A DNA stretch of 64,000 bases, taken from Branchiostoma floridae (taxonomy: Eukaryota > Chordata > Leptocardii > Amphioxiformes > Branchiostomatidae). The notes below the pieces were generated by a model, which saw only the letters and a program-made list of their open reading frames with translations, was not told where the DNA came from and did no database searches. The number at the start of each line of letters is the position of its first letter. The first letter of the stretch is position 1. The DNA is taken from positions 11,761,704 to 11,825,703 of the forward strand of contig NC_049989.1 in NCBI RefSeq assembly GCF_000003815.2, in the 5' to 3' direction. The translations under genes and the position numbers were made by a program. Shown here piece by piece: positions 11,241 to 24,200 of this stretch.

Positions 11241-13135
11241 TACCCTTGTTAACTTCACACAACCTTACAGTCGTACAGCCGTACACATCTGGTGCGTCAA
11301 CAGCTGGTGTGTCACGCCTAATGTCGGTTTACCGGTTATGTGAAAGAAAGAAACAAACAAACATCCAACGGCTGCTGACACTTGAGAAAGATACCGACAC
11401 CAAAATGACAAGTTTGTGTGTTGCCGTATTTAAAACTGTACATTAAACAAACTGTAGATCCAACAAGCGTTCATTATACCTGCTCACAACGCAGATCATG
11501 GAAGAGGCTTTCAGAAAACGGGAAAATTCATCAGAGAGTCAAAACCTGTGCTTAAAAAATACATTATACCCGGATGAAGGCAGCTAAAAGAAGCCCAAAC
11601 GTTGTTGAGGAAATTGACTGTGACTGTGTGACTGCGCTTCATAAAAGACCCCTAGTACTAGTTGTGAAGATCCAACAGTTCGGATGAAAGTTCAACAGAG
11701 ACGGGACACAGAGACAGACTCCCTGGCACCTTTGACCCGTTGGTGACGTCAGACCTACGATGGAGTCACGTAACAAAGGCTTCGGGTCATTTCAACGTGT
11801 GAAAGATCAGTTAGCTGTTCGAAAGCTTGTTGGAAGGCTCGTTACTTTGTGTACAAAAGAAAGCGTACAAAAAATCTTTTCAAAAATTACGAATATTTTC
11901 AGCGATACAAATCCAGCCGTGTGAAAATGTAATTCATTCTTAGAGCAAAAGATTTGAAGGAATAGGTTATTTTACTCTTGAAGAAGGCTATAGTTGCCGA
12001 ACGTTAGAGTCTATAGACTCTATTGTATCAACCTGTACAATGACTCCCGCCAAAGCTGATTAAAGTCTGTGTGAAAATTTGTGTATGAAGCCGGTCGTTT
12101 AACACTTTCCCTCGTCAAAGATCGATCACAGGATCCGACAATCTCATTATTGGACATTTATGTGATATTCGTTTTCCATTTCCTCTTCATTTTTGATGAA
12201 ACAAAAATCGATTCGACCAGGAAAAGAAGCCCTTCCCTATGCACAAAGGCTAAGTCAACAGTACCGGTGCAAAACCCCACGTGAACTTGTGCAACAAATT
12301 ATGCCTTCGACCTTGAGAATAATGCATTTACCCTGATTGCGTTTTTAACGCCCCGGAACGATTAACGATAAACATAATTTTTCCCAGTCGGTCGTTATTG
12401 ACAGGACGTATTGCTAAGATCCGTTAACGCGTCCAGGAGAAGATTTCAATTAACACGACCATCCCATTATTTTGGGTTTAACATTTCGAGCATATGTGTC
12501 TTGTCAGCTAAACAAAATATGTGTTTACATCTTAGTTAACATTTTATATCAAAATATCATTAAAGCTTGATTTCCTCTCGTACTTTATCTTGTTTCGTTA
12601 TCAGTCGGAACTGCGCTTGCTAAAGTTTTCTATTGTTATATTTGTGTATATATATGGTTTTGTAATTGGTTTTTAATTTGTGTTTATGTATGAATTTGTA
12701 TCGATGTTAAGTGGTAGCGCCAACATAAGTTTTGTAAACACGAGTAGTTTTTAACTCTGTCAATCTCTGTTGATTTGTTCGTAGTCTAAAAATTAGTTAT
12801 TCCTTTGCTTCCCATGCAATGGTTCATAATTGTTCCTTAAAGTTACTGCTGAGGCAACTTTCCACAGCGATGTTCCAACACATTTCCCTTGCCACATTCA
12901 ACAGTAGTGGAAATCTATACTTTTTCTGCAGTACTAAATTGCAGCTAGAAATAGAAAGCTTCAACATTGTAAATATGATAATGACATGTGAAGGTCTGCT
13001 ACCGTTATGGTTGCGTGCTTACTTGTATCATTGCTTGCTTTAACCTAATAGAAAAATTAATTATCAGACGCTGTTTGTGTAAGAAATTTTTTCGAAGCTT
13101 ATCCTTTTGTTTTCCAAACTAGTTTTTTTTTCTAG
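11241..13135. other. No gene; two retroelement-like hairpins
   Basis: GGATGAAGGC...GCCCAAACGTTG (11571-11607) and CTTGAAGAAGGC...GCCGAACGTTAGAG (11983-12016) both have a GGC/GCC hairpin followed by an AAACGTT-like box, as in the element ends at 3596 and 57126. The second is followed by the palindrome TAGAGTCTATAGACTCTA. The remainder is A+T-rich and featureless. Confidence 0.45.
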
Positions 13136-13303
13136 AATTCTAACCAGACTGGCTTTCTCTTCTACATAAACGGGCTTTCTTTTTTAACTAAATTGGCCTT
13201 TCTCTTTTAACCAAACGGGCTTTCTTTTCTTACCAAACGGGCTTTCTTTTCTAACCAAACGGGCTTTCTTTTCTAACCAAATTGGGCTTCCTTTTCTAAG
13301 TCA
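13136..13303. repeat. 22 bp minisatellite
   Basis: About seven units of TAACCAAACGGGCTTTCTTTTC, most regular between 13200 and 13285, decaying on both sides. Non-coding; one strand is strongly pyrimidine-biased. Confidence 0.9.
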
Positions 13304-13520
13304 GAAGATCTCCGTCTATCCGAGGGGGAAGCAGACTTAACAAGGTCGGGGACTTGCCGTAGCTTTGGCAATTACTGCAGGTATTACTCTTAACCATGGC
13401 TGATACACCGTGAAATGGAGCAAAGGCCCCTGACACCACACACGGGGGCAGGCGGGGCGTGATGATTTCCCTGTCCTTGGTACTGAAGGCCCTGTAGGTG
13501 AGCATTACTGTAATTGATTA

Positions 13521-13558
13521 GGCCTTGGAAAAAATGTTATGTTTCCGGTGGTCACATT
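13521..13558 (+). repeat. Solo MITE arm (GGCCTTGGAAAAAATGTTAT type)
   Basis: Matches the left arm of the element at 61135-61502 (GGCCTAGGAAAAAAATGTTG, then TGTTTCC). No partner arm was found downstream, so this is a fragment or an element whose other end has eroded. Confidence 0.5.
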
Positions 13559-14513
13559 TCCAAGCCGGGTCCCGGCCGCAATGTTTGTGGAAACAAAAAT
13601 AAAAGTGTTCATCGATCAAGGAACGGACATATGAACTATGCTTATGACTATTTTTGTTCTGTGTGTTTTGTTGTCTTTTACTTGAATCTTTTCGTTCCCG
13701 AAAGCGTTTTGCGATCTTTTGTATTAATCTTCGATCCCGAAGCTACCCGGTTTTAAAAATGATCGTAGATGTACCCTAGAAAAGACCTGTAGATTGGAAT
13801 GTTTCATTTACTGGGAGGGTGGTTGTATAAATTTGTGATTAGCGCCTAATTCAGTGCTTTCATCATTGGTTTCATTTGATGTCTAGAGCGCATATCTGCC
13901 CCCTGCCCACACACAATATACATCTGAGGCTTTCCCTGCTGGAATAATAAATACATTACACAAGTCTATCCTTGGCCTTCAATGTATGCAAAATAACATT
14001 GAGACGGTAAATTAAGCCTACAAGTGTGAAATATGATAATGTGAAATATGAAATATGATATTCCAACAGAACTATAGACAGTCAGCTGGTTTTAGCTTAA
14101 GCAACAATCTCTGGGTTTCAATATAAGACTTATTCCATACGTATTAAAGTGGCAGTGTTCCAGTTAATAGATGTTTCGACACCTTCTATATTTCATGCTA
14201 CATTATTCTTCCTACTGTGTGAGAGATTTGTTGTGAAGGAGCCCGCAAGGTATTTAGCCGCTAATACTCGTCTAGTAAAATAATCTACAGCTTTATGAGA
14301 ATAGTATTATGTGATAAGAGAGAGATTTGTACTATTCATCATTCTGAAGTAATAATCATTCCTGGCCTTATGAAACATAATCGTGATGCTAGATCTTTCC
14401 ATATTGTATGTAAGTTATAATCTATGCAGTTTGAAAATGAACGAGATAATTTTTGAAATAATTATTCCCTTTATCATTTAAAAGGCAATTATCATATAGC
14501 CAGGCGCCGCGGA

Positions 14514-14662
14514 CCAATCAGAAGGCCCATTCCATAACTGTTATGACGCCGTAAGATATAGATTCCGGCCAGTCAGGTATTTAAAAAATCAACACCAGTG
14601 TTGATTCTGTTTAACACCTAAACCAATCAGAAGGAGCAATAGACGGGAAAGTAACCAATCAG
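14514..14662 (+). promoter_or_regulatory. Three CCAATCAG boxes in 150 bp
   Basis: CCAATCAG occurs at 14514, 14623 and 14655, all in the same orientation, with a short dyad AATCAACAC/GTGTTGATT at 14588-14607 between them. CCAAT boxes bind NF-Y in animals. There is no adjacent gene model to support promoter function, and the repetition could instead be an old duplication. Confidence 0.2.
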
Positions 14663-15346
14663 AATAGCACAGAGTATGGAGGAAAGATCAGACCCCACAG
14701 GGAGGAATAGTAAAGCAAAGGACCAGGCATTATGATACCATATACACCTCGGGGCGGGTCATTAACCCTTAATTAAATCAAATTTAATAACGAACATCTC
14801 GAGTGACATCCATCACTTTTCTTTAGCGTCAAAAGATCACTATTACCATTTATAGTCAGTGCAGGTATACAAATACATAATTAGCAATAAAGCACATATG
14901 GTGATAGGACAATACAGACCTAAAAATGGTCTTTTGATAATGTTAAAGGTATAGGATGAGATGGGTTTGTTTTAAGTAAAATGCCCAAACGCGTAAGAAA
15001 AATGAATTTTCCACAAGCTTCTTCCACAATACCCTAAAGTTTAGGTTGTGCATGTATTGTCCCGATTTCAACATTGGCAGGTGTATGAGAGACGAGTATC
15101 CCCTACAGCACTACGCGGCGTTGTTACCAATTTTCACTAAGCCGACTTTATGGTCCTATCGTCTGGGCGGTATGATAAGACCTGTAACGGGCCGTTATGA
15201 TTCCAGCCGGCCGGCGATTCTGTTATCGCCCCCGCGTCTGACCCGCCGACTTCACCCCGGACAAATCCGCCAGGACTTTCACTGAGGATCTAACCCCGGT
15301 ATATTTACGAGTCAGGAAAATCACTCGGGTATTTTGTATTCCGTAT

Positions 15347-16053
15347 AGAGTCCATTCCAAGACACCATGAGGGTTTTTAGGCGATATTTATAATTAGTCT
15401 GAATTAGTTTGAATAAAAGAATATAGCCACAATAATTAAATTATTTTCAAAAAAAAATTAAGAAAATACTCATTTATTTGAATTTCTTTGAATATTTTAG
15501 AAACATTTTGAAAGTAACTGTACAAAAATATCTTTATTTAGAATAATTGTGAAACCTCTCTGTGATTATTTCACATTTACAAATATTTACAAAAAATGGT
15601 AAACCTGGCCAAATGGTAAAATTAGTTTATTGCCCCCATAAAAGTAAGCCCTATTGTTGCATCTGTATATTTTTAGATTTCACTGCTGGGTACTGGTGGA
15701 TCCTTTGTGGTGGGCCATTGTTGCATGGCACCCAACGGTTCCCAACCATACTTTGCAAGGATGTGTGAATTGCTATCTTCAACCCAGCCCACCGAACCAT
15801 TTACAAAAAGTGGTAGAAAATGGTAAATAATGGTAGAATGCTGTTATCATTATTTAGAAACCATTAGAAGTATCCAATTCCACACCATGAATATTTCCAA
15901 AGTTTGACAGGACCAGGGAAATATTTATGAAGTTGAAACAGTGTTAAAAATATTTCTGAAGTATCAAATGTCCTAGACATATAATTACAAAACTTTAAAA
16001 TCAATTCTAAACATTGGCAACAAACATCCGCATGGTGTCTTGGAATGGACTCT
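15347..16053. mobile_element. 707 bp element with 23 bp perfect inverted ends
   Basis: The left end 15347-15369 (AGAGTCCATTCCAAGACACC and three more bases) is the exact reverse complement of 16031-16053. The interior is A+T-rich with repeated AAATGGTA phrases and has no transposase frame. No clear target duplication is visible. Likely a non-autonomous DNA transposon; the superfamily cannot be named. Confidence 0.75.
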
Positions 16054-16357
16054 ATGAACGTTCCGGTTGTATTTGTGGGATTTGCTCCCAACGTTGAATT
16101 TCAACAGAAACCACATACCCCATGGGACAAGCTTTCATTGATAATTCTACCACCTCTGAACTCTACTTCCTGTCACTCTCTCAAGTCTAAACTCAGCAGA
16201 GACACCATCTTCCCACTCACATCCTACCACTCTACTGACAGTCAGAGTGTATTCAAACAACAGTCACATGACATGCTATAGGGAATCTAATATGTTTACC
16301 ATCACGGAAGGGAATACATTTTTTGCTCCGTTTCTTTCCCTTGTTAAGTTACAAGCA

Positions 16358-16465
16358 AATAAGGTCAATGACTTTGACCAGGTGGCTGTCGCCATTGTTA
16401 CGCAATACCTGTGGTATTCGACTACAATATGTAGTAAGTGGCAGGACAGAACTGGTCACCATATG
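16358..16465 (+). repeat. Dispersed repeat, family S
   Basis: Second copy of the repeat at 5665-5790; GTAGTAAGTGGCAGGACAGA is the best conserved block. Confidence 0.55.
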
Positions 16466-16560
16466 CATAATGTGTTTGAGCAAAAATAAACAGAGCAGTA
16501 TTTTGTAACGCTAGACCACATGAAGGTAAACAGTATTGGATTGCAAATGTTACATTTCTA

Positions 16561-16734
16561 CAGTAGAAGCCGCTTAATTCCACGGCCTATTTGCCAGTGA
16601 ATTTCTTGCAATTATCCGGCTGGTACAATAATGCGAGGTTATCTAGCTGAACCGCACTGTTTTGGGATTTGGGGATTCCGTGCAGTTAACAGAAGTGTGC
16701 GTTAATCCGGTGTGCAATTAACTGGCTTCTACTG
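16561..16734 (+). mobile_element. pogo-like MITE, 174 bp, TA target site
   Basis: Starts CAGTAGAAGCCGCTTAATT and ends with the inverted counterpart AATTAACTGGCTTCTACTG; TA lies on both sides (16559-16560 and 16735-16736). TA duplication and CAGT-A-AA--CGCTTA ends fit the pogo branch of Tc1/mariner. There is no transposase. A decayed second copy sits at 47019-47147 in the other orientation. Confidence 0.8.
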
Positions 16735-16736
16735 TA

Positions 16737-18219
16737 TTTGACTTTGCCATAGGGATGACCTTAACCTTTGAACAACTCTTCAGAATCGTGCTGTGACATC
16801 GGAAACACCCATTTGGCTCCCGTCATGCCAATCTTCGCCCCTCATCAACTCATCTACAAACGGCAGTCATTATTGCTTTGTTAAGTAATCAGGAGACTCA
16901 AAGCATTATCGGGATTATGACTTTGTAATAAAGTTCGGTAGATAAACAGATATGTTATCATTGCCAACGTGACAAGCGTGTTTAAGTTATGTGGACTGAG
17001 CGTGGCGCATTTTAACCACAACGTGCTGTATATGTACAAATCATGGTATCAACATTTTAACGTTACATGGCAACGAAAGACAAATGAAAGCAATACACAG
17101 GGGAAAATTGGTTAAATCTTGGCTTAACTTAACACGCATACGGTACACAATATTTAATCTTTAAGCACTCGAAAACAATTCGTAAAGCATACTTTTATGA
17201 AAAACGTAGCCTTTACGCTTACTTTAAGGCATGCCTACACTGAAGGATTGGGTTTCGTGCAGAGAAACCTCTTATTGAAAATCTACAAAGCAATATGGTA
17301 AAGGGCTGATGCCTGTTACTTTTGTCCAACTCGGTTTTACATGCATGTATTATGAGGAAGTTGAAATAAATATAATCTAAAAAATGAAAATAAAATATTG
17401 CCAAGGAAGTGGAATTAGTTCCTATCTAACTTGGAGAATTGCCACCTAAAAATTACACCGGGAAAGATGCCATCCATCCAAAGCCTGTAACGGCAACATT
17501 TCGCCTTCGCCACTCGGGGGTTGCCAAGAACAGTGGTTAATGTGTACGCATATAAAGCAAGCTTGACTCTTGTTGTAGAGTTTCACCTCTCGTCTTTGCG
17601 CGATAATTAATATTCACCACAGCGGCGGAGGAATACGAATGTGCACGGTGGCGAGGTGCCAGGAAAGTGTTAATGCCAATTTCCTTACTTTGCTCAGGGG
17701 GGACATCCAACATGTCAGATTCAATGGGCAGGTTGTGGATTGACGGAGGGTCTAAATGGCGACGGGCGGACCGTAAGTCTGATGGAATAATGGTTATCAA
17801 AATACTCTCTCCCCCTAGGCGTAGGCTACCATTTGCCATACCAATCAGAGAGGCTATTGTAGGGGAAAATGTAGGTGAATTGCCGCCAGCAGGGTGATAA
17901 AGGTGGTAGAGTAAGGCCTGGCTTTACGGCTTTCTTATTCCCAGTATTACTCGGCACCTGATGCTGGGGTCGTCAGGTTTAGGGGGAGGAACAGATGACA
18001 CCATTACGCGCTCAGCAGAAGTATATTCCTTCTTGAGAATCTTGCTATTGGTTAGGAAACGTCGCTACGTGGGGACTATAAAGTGCTGGAGTTCATCCCC
18101 CAAGATGGTTGCCAAGCTGGTAAATATGCTTCGGCTCATAGGATTTGTTGTCGGCAAAAAGGGTCAAAGCCCGGGGAAAAACAACAAGAGCTGGAAGGGT
18201 GCAATCACACGAGAGTGTA
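16737..18219. other. No gene or repeat recognised
   Basis: Several overlapping open frames on both strands between 17537 and 18239; none shows a domain, repeat or splice pattern that I recognise. The block 17440-18210 is more G+C-rich and less repetitive than its surroundings, so it is the likeliest unique sequence here. Confidence 0.35.
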
Positions 18220-18452
18220 TATCAAGTAGTCCGTATTGATATATTTCCATACGCAAGCGTACGCACAATACGCACCTCATACGCATCTCAATCGTATTGT
18301 GCCAGGTTTCGGTACGCCTACTGGGCCGTACCGTGTGTGTGTGTCTACGTACCTAAAACTGGCACAAAACGATTGAGATGCGTATGAGGTGCGTATGGTT
18401 CGCACGACTGCGTATAAAAAACTTTCAATACGGACCTTATACGGACTTGATA
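18220..18452. mobile_element. 233 bp palindromic MITE
   Basis: Ends are TATCAAGTAGTCCGTA and TACGGACTTGATA. Inner arms share ATACGCACCTCATACGCATC and its reverse complement, separated by ~70 bp of TACG-rich sequence. It is non-coding and capable of a long hairpin. The target duplication is unclear. Confidence 0.8.
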
Positions 18453-18861
18453 TCATACCTTCCTGGATTGATTAGTTTCTCGTATGCCTTGTTAAATAGT
18501 AAATCATTGATTGTGCAAATCAGGTTTTGATTGACAATACATGTGTCCGTTGTTCATTTCAACTGGACTTAGCGAAGGATAGCAGGCCATCAAGATAGCA
18601 TTCCCGACAAAGCTTCTTACATAAGAACAAGGTTCTAGAAGCTCTTAGAAAATCCCAAGAGACAAGCTGGCATGAGATTATTCTCTACACGGTCCCAGAA
18701 GACCGGATTCTACCGTCAGCCTCCTCACTAATTGAGGCCTCCTCACAGGTCAGCTCCAAGGTCAAGCTCGTACTTAAGAGATATTAACGGAATTCTGCAA
18801 AAGCTCGCTGAGAAATTGATGTTACATACCATCGGAGTGAAAGCAGGAGCATGCACTAAAT
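18453..18861. other. No gene or repeat recognised
   Basis: Ordinary sequence between two MITEs; the plus frame from 18732 continues into the next element. Confidence 0.35.
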
Positions 18862-19185
18862 CTAAGGGCACAACCCGCCGTACGTTCAAATACGTGCTGT
18901 CTACATGTCAAACCGTGGCCAATCGTTTGGGATCCGTAAGTGGTAAGTACCACCTCCGTACGAACTCGGAATCCGACGAATTTTGGAGTACGCAGACACG
19001 CCGTAGAACTTTAGGTGCAGGTAAAACTTTGTGTGCCATCGGGCTGCGATTCGCCCCCCGTACGTGCCAGTATGGGCGACACGCCTGCCCTGTACAGTCT
19101 GAACGTTTTCAGAAATACGTGGCGGACGTTGCCTCCCCCCAAAAACGTACGGACACACTGCACGTGCGGCGGGTTTAGCTCTTAG
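18862..19185 (-). mobile_element. MITE with CTAAGGGCACAACCCGCCGT ends, copy A
   Basis: 324 bp, related to the 309 bp copy at 55733-56041 but inverted relative to it. Both carry a CTAAGGGCACAACCCGCCGT terminus, GTGTGCCATCGGGCTGC-type and GTAGAAC(T)TTA/ACGT blocks and a CGTACG-rich body. The overlapping 148-residue plus frame and 111-residue minus frame are by-products of this high-G+C element: copy B does not preserve them. Confidence 0.85.
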
Positions 19186-20073
19186 CTTAACACCGTGCGA
19201 TCTGACATGTACTACCCCAGTACGTGTACGACACACATTTGGTTAACCCTGGAGGATAAAGGATGATGTATGTACACATTTTCTCCGACTCGAACAAGAA
19301 ACGTTACGCAGGAGACGTAGTGGTCTGGGTAACGTTATGGACAGAGCAATAAAGACGCAGTAATGTGGGTAAATCCAACATACTGCGTCGATAAAATCTC
19401 ACGTTAACTGCAAGTACGGCGGGTATAACTGTATAACAAACGTCATCAGCCTACTAAAGGCTGTGTGAATACGGTTCTATAGAGAAACACAAGAAAATGA
19501 AGACGCTATAAAGAAGTCGTTCTTTAAGTTATAGTTTACCATTGTAAGGTTACCCTTGACCTTTTTCTTCCCGCGAAGCAAATCTTCAAGACTGACGTGA
19601 CTTTCACTTTTGCTCCACTAAGAAGACATCCTCAAGGCTACGTGAACAGAAAGTCTTTCTCTGCTAGAAAAGCTTGGCGATAGCATCTTTATCCGTTATA
19701 AATATTCAACGCCTTGAAACGACCTCTTCGGCCTTAAGATGTGCCCGGAACCCCTGGCGCTTTGTCAGCCTTTATCAAGGAAGATGAGCACGCAGAGACG
19801 CCGAAATAATTCGATCTATAGTCGCCCAGGTATCAGAGATAGGGCTGCCATTCAAAGCCTGAACGCCATCACGATTCAAAACGCATCATGCAAGAAAGAC
19901 CTCTTTTAAACCTTAGAAAGTTTACCCAACGGGTCACGGGGATATCGCGCCTCGGTGTCATTCTAGTTATTCAACCTGAAATCTGCTATGCTTGTGTGTT
20001 TGTATAAAGAGTGCACTACCTTTGTAACCGCAGCTGTGGGGTAGGATCCCTAGCGTGATTTCGTCTCTTATCA
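19186..20073. other. No gene or repeat recognised
   Basis: No open frame of note and no obvious repeat. Confidence 0.4.
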
Positions 20074-20151
20074 ACGTCATTTACGAGCCATATACGCGTC
20101 ATTTAAGAGCTATATACGCATCATTTAAGAGCCATGCACGCGTCATTTACG
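20074..20151. repeat. 22 bp minisatellite, ~3.5 units
   Basis: Unit CGCGTCATTTAAGAGCCATATA with single-base changes. Short and non-coding. Confidence 0.85.
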
Positions 20152-20899
20152 ACCCAACGACCAATGGGTGTCGTTCCGTTGCAACTTGAGTTTGTTGAAC
20201 TACGAAACTTTCCATTGACAGGCCACGCGGGCGCGATCGTTCTCTCACTTTCGTTATCTTTAGCGAAGTTTCCTGTATGTTTTACTCATCCCTTACTAAC
20301 CCTGACAAGATACAGTACCCGTGGGCTAGTTCCCATTCTATCCTACTTGTTAAATCTTCCGTTTTATTCCCCAAAACTGTACCCAAGCGAACTACAGTTT
20401 ACGCACTATAACAACTATAACAAGGAAGACGGGGCTGTGTAACAACCTAGAGCGCAGTGTAAAACAACTATGTTATAGTCCATTAACTTCTGACTGCATC
20501 AAGCCAGCCGTTAGAAATTGGCAAAACTTCCTAATCACTGTAATACGCTTTCTGCCCTTTAGACCTAGGGCGAATCTTAAGCGTAATAAGGGCTTGGCTT
20601 TACACAACACCTTAATAACGTCCTGATAACCATATCTAGAAGACTCGTGTAATGAACCCAGTACCTTAAGAGAGGATTTAGAGACGTACGTCACGCTAAA
20701 GTACCGCTAAGCCAGGAGGACACTGTAAGTAGTTAAGCTGGAAACGTGAGAGGGATGACTTTTTAGTTACACAACAAGGTATCTATCCGATTACAGCTGA
20801 GCATTTTTTTCGGAATAACTTTTTGAGCCAACAATTTCTGCCAACAATGTCGTGAGCAACTAAAGCGCCACTGTCAACGTCAATACAGACGGAACTTTA
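20152..20899. other. No gene or repeat recognised
   Basis: A 102-residue plus frame (20134-20442) begins inside the minisatellite and has no recognisable features. Confidence 0.35.
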
Positions 20900-21245
20900 A
20901 GGAGAGAAGGAGAGAGAGAGAGAGACAGAGAGAGAGAGGGGGGGGGGAAAGAAGGAAAATACAATTAGAAAAGATACAGAGACAGAACAGAGAGAGAGAG
21001 GGGGGGGGGAAAGAAGGAAAATACAATCATAGAAAAGATACAGAGACAGAACAGAGAGAGAAAAGAGTGGAAGAGGAATAAGACAGCGAGGGATAGAGAG
21101 AGAAAAGGAGAACTGAAAAAAAGAGAAACGCAAAAGATAGGAAATAGAACAGAGAAAGACAGAAAAGGAGAAAGAGAGAGATAGAGAGAGAGAGAGAGAA
21201 TGAGACAGAGAGAGAATGAGACAGAGAAGGAGAGGGAAAGAGAGA
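20900..21245 (+). repeat. Purine-only tract (GA-rich) with a ~62 bp tandem duplication
   Basis: Almost every base on the plus strand is A or G across ~345 bp, with only sparse pyrimidines. Inside it a block ending GGGGAAAGAAGGAAAATACA and continuing through GATACAGAGACAGAACAGAG occurs twice, offset by ~62 bp. Such tracts can form triplex (H-form) DNA and cause replication stalling; that is inference. Confidence 0.95.
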
Positions 21246-24200
21246 TTTAAGTCCGGCCTGAAAGCAGAATTCAGATTTGTCTGGAACTTTCTTGGTACAC
21301 AGCCAAGGAACGGATAGGGTACGGAAATGAATGTAATAAGGCCGTAATTACTTTAAGAATGACTGACGTCCCTTGAGGCGATGTGTACTTGCGGCTTGTG
21401 GAGAAAAGACAGCCAAAACGTCTTGATGAATCATTCAGCCGTCTCAGTAAATTAGACCTTGCGTAAGAAACGCTCGACTAATATTGCTCCCATTTTTAAC
21501 AGCGAGTCAAAATGTCGGCCTCACATATTACACACGACGCAGTAGAAGACCGAAAGAGGAGAAACTGCTCTTATTTTCACTATTGACATTAATATAAGAG
21601 AGCTTTCAACAACAATTGTAGTTAGATGTGCAAATGCCAGATCTAACAGATCGTTGGATGCAACATAAGAAGTCTCCTTCGGTGAGCCAGTGCCTGTACC
21701 ATTTATAGATTTAGACAAGAGTACGAAGCTTTCACACCGTATAAAACATCTTGTTCCATTATGCACATGATATTTTGATTAACATTACATGTGTCCAACG
21801 ATCACATTACATCATGTCACTCTACAGTAAACGTGACTATCATATGAAAACTTTATAACTGCGAAAATACAACCAAACAGGCAGACACAAACAGTATATC
21901 CCCGTGGCAAAGTAGCTTCTTCCGCTGACCCAATGACCTGCAATGTCTGTCGTGTCTGATAAACGACTGAATCTATCAACTTTGAATTCCACATACTATC
22001 ACTCCAGCAAATTGACCTTTGCGATATACACCGGTGACACATTCTTACCACTCACTCCCTGCCACTCCGACAGTGTAGTATGATAATTACAAACACAAAA
22101 TCATCAAATACAAACATATCGTACACAGAGGCAATAAGTCAGCATTAGCCAAGCATATTGGTGGATATTCTGGTTAAAATTTCGTCTAACTCCAGTCACG
22201 AAGATACATATATTTCATTTCCCTTGTGGGCTATCTGCCGAACGTCAGTGTGAATATATAGGCATCACCGTACCGCACTACAACATCTCTACTCTACGCC
22301 AGCCTGTTGAATTAATACTAGGGTTGATTAAGCGATGAGTTATGCAACCGCTTTTAAGAGAGACGTTATTATTATACTTTACGTCTGTATCTGATGAAGA
22401 TGAATCTTGTACCCGTTTTATCTGCAGTTCACAGAGACAGTTGCGTTCTCCCAGGGCTCCGGATGGACTGATATTATGTATGAATGGGTGTTTTTAACAC
22501 CTATAGAACCATAATTCTTCGACACGCCAAATACCACTCACTGTCAGTCCGACTTGGAAAATATCCCCTTTTCAGTCAGTTCAGTTCAGTTCATCCTCTT
22601 TTTGGAGGTGAGCTATTTGCTAATAATCACTAAATGGTTATTTACAGTACGGGGTTTATACAATGTACCTAAATGTTCAAATCAAGACGGACGTCTTACG
22701 CAGCAACGCTAAAGTTATGTTTAACTCAATATCTTATGATAAGAAACATCAATTACTGTCAGTTGTTACATGTGTATATGATGCTTTGAAATCCCGTGTA
22801 TATATACATGGCGCTTAGAATAGAGAAAGTCTTGTTGCAAAGCCTAGATGATTGTTAAACGCCTACTCCGTTTCTGCGATTTCAAAAGTTTTGGAACATA
22901 CAAATGTCTCCAAATGACATTTCATTAATAAAAAAGGCGTAAGACAACGAGCCATAGTCTGTTCCAAAATTAAAACGTCATATCTAAAAAGCAATTATGT
23001 TGCCTAAGAGCTCATCTGTCAATTTCTACTAGCACTGCTATAAAGTATCGTTACGAAGTAAGATTTATTATTAGACTTCAAATATCAAAGCCAATGTTGG
23101 GCTATGGGTCCCCAGGGATTGCCGAAGTGCCAAGCCCCTATGACGAGTGAAGTTATGAGATTCTACAGGACAGAACACCCCCTAGCTCTATTTTGAAGTG
23201 AACCAAGGACAACTCTAATAAAATGTTGGAGATATGGAGCCCAAAGACGCCACTGTACGTGATTGCTTAGCTCTGTGTACATTAATGACTTTCGACGATG
23301 GCGCATCGTCTTGAAATTCATTTTTTTCCTTTATGACTCGGAAAACCTGCACTACCCTGGGGAAGAGAGCAGATGCATTGGGAACGAGGCGATCACGTGG
23401 CTAAGAAAGGGTGTATGGACTTGTTGGATCTGACCATAGTGAGAAGTACACTATAACCTTCAGTACATGTACCTTAAGATTTGCTCCAGAAGAAAGATGC
23501 GTCAAGAAGGTAGTCAGAATGGTAATTGAAACGCAAAGAGCTAATAAAGACACATTTGAAACGGGCAGCAAGTGAACCCAAAAATGGGAATACCAAAATA
23601 AGTATCATTGAAACTATTTCTCTCCCGCATTTTTTTGTCTATTTGGGAGCCTTTGTTTAGGTTGGAAGGAAAAGGTTTAGTCTTAGCTTTCCCAGTTTCC
23701 AAATGTGCTCAGTTTACGTGTATTTATATGGCGCAAGGACATATCTGAGTCGTGCGTCCAAATATTCACAGCGCGGAAGGATATTGCAGAGACTGGGGTC
23801 AAAGGTGATATTTGTCCAGAACTGTGGAAATACCTTTTTTTCTTCTTTGCATATCGTTATTAACTAGACGCTTGTGACTTCCCGGGAGAGCTGTATTTCA
23901 AAGATCGGAACGTGGCTTAGTATTTATGAGACCTTGTCTAAATGTATCTTATTATAGTCAGAACTGTCTGTGTTATCTGTCCTGAATTCTGTATCACTAC
24001 TCTGAGGTTAAGACTACGACACAAAGACTTGCATGCAGGATAGAGGTAAAAAAAAGAAGATTGAAGAGGGCCGACAGAAAATGTGTTCTATCCAATCCAT
24101 TCAATTTTCCCCGCCCTACAAATCTCCCAGTAGCGGTGGCAAACCTTGGAAACCTTCTGGCCGAAGTATCAGACCTTCTCAAAGGCTGATTTTGTCCCCA

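Larger units (their letters stand above)
13304..15346. other. No gene; solo MITE arm and CCAAT cluster inside
   Basis: A+T-rich DNA without credible exons. It includes the solo arm at 13521-13558 and the CCAAT cluster at 14514-14662, listed separately. Confidence 0.4.

Noticed and set aside
18732-19236. 148-residue plus and 111-residue minus frames
   Set aside because: They overlap MITE copy A; copy B (55733-56041) does not keep either frame.
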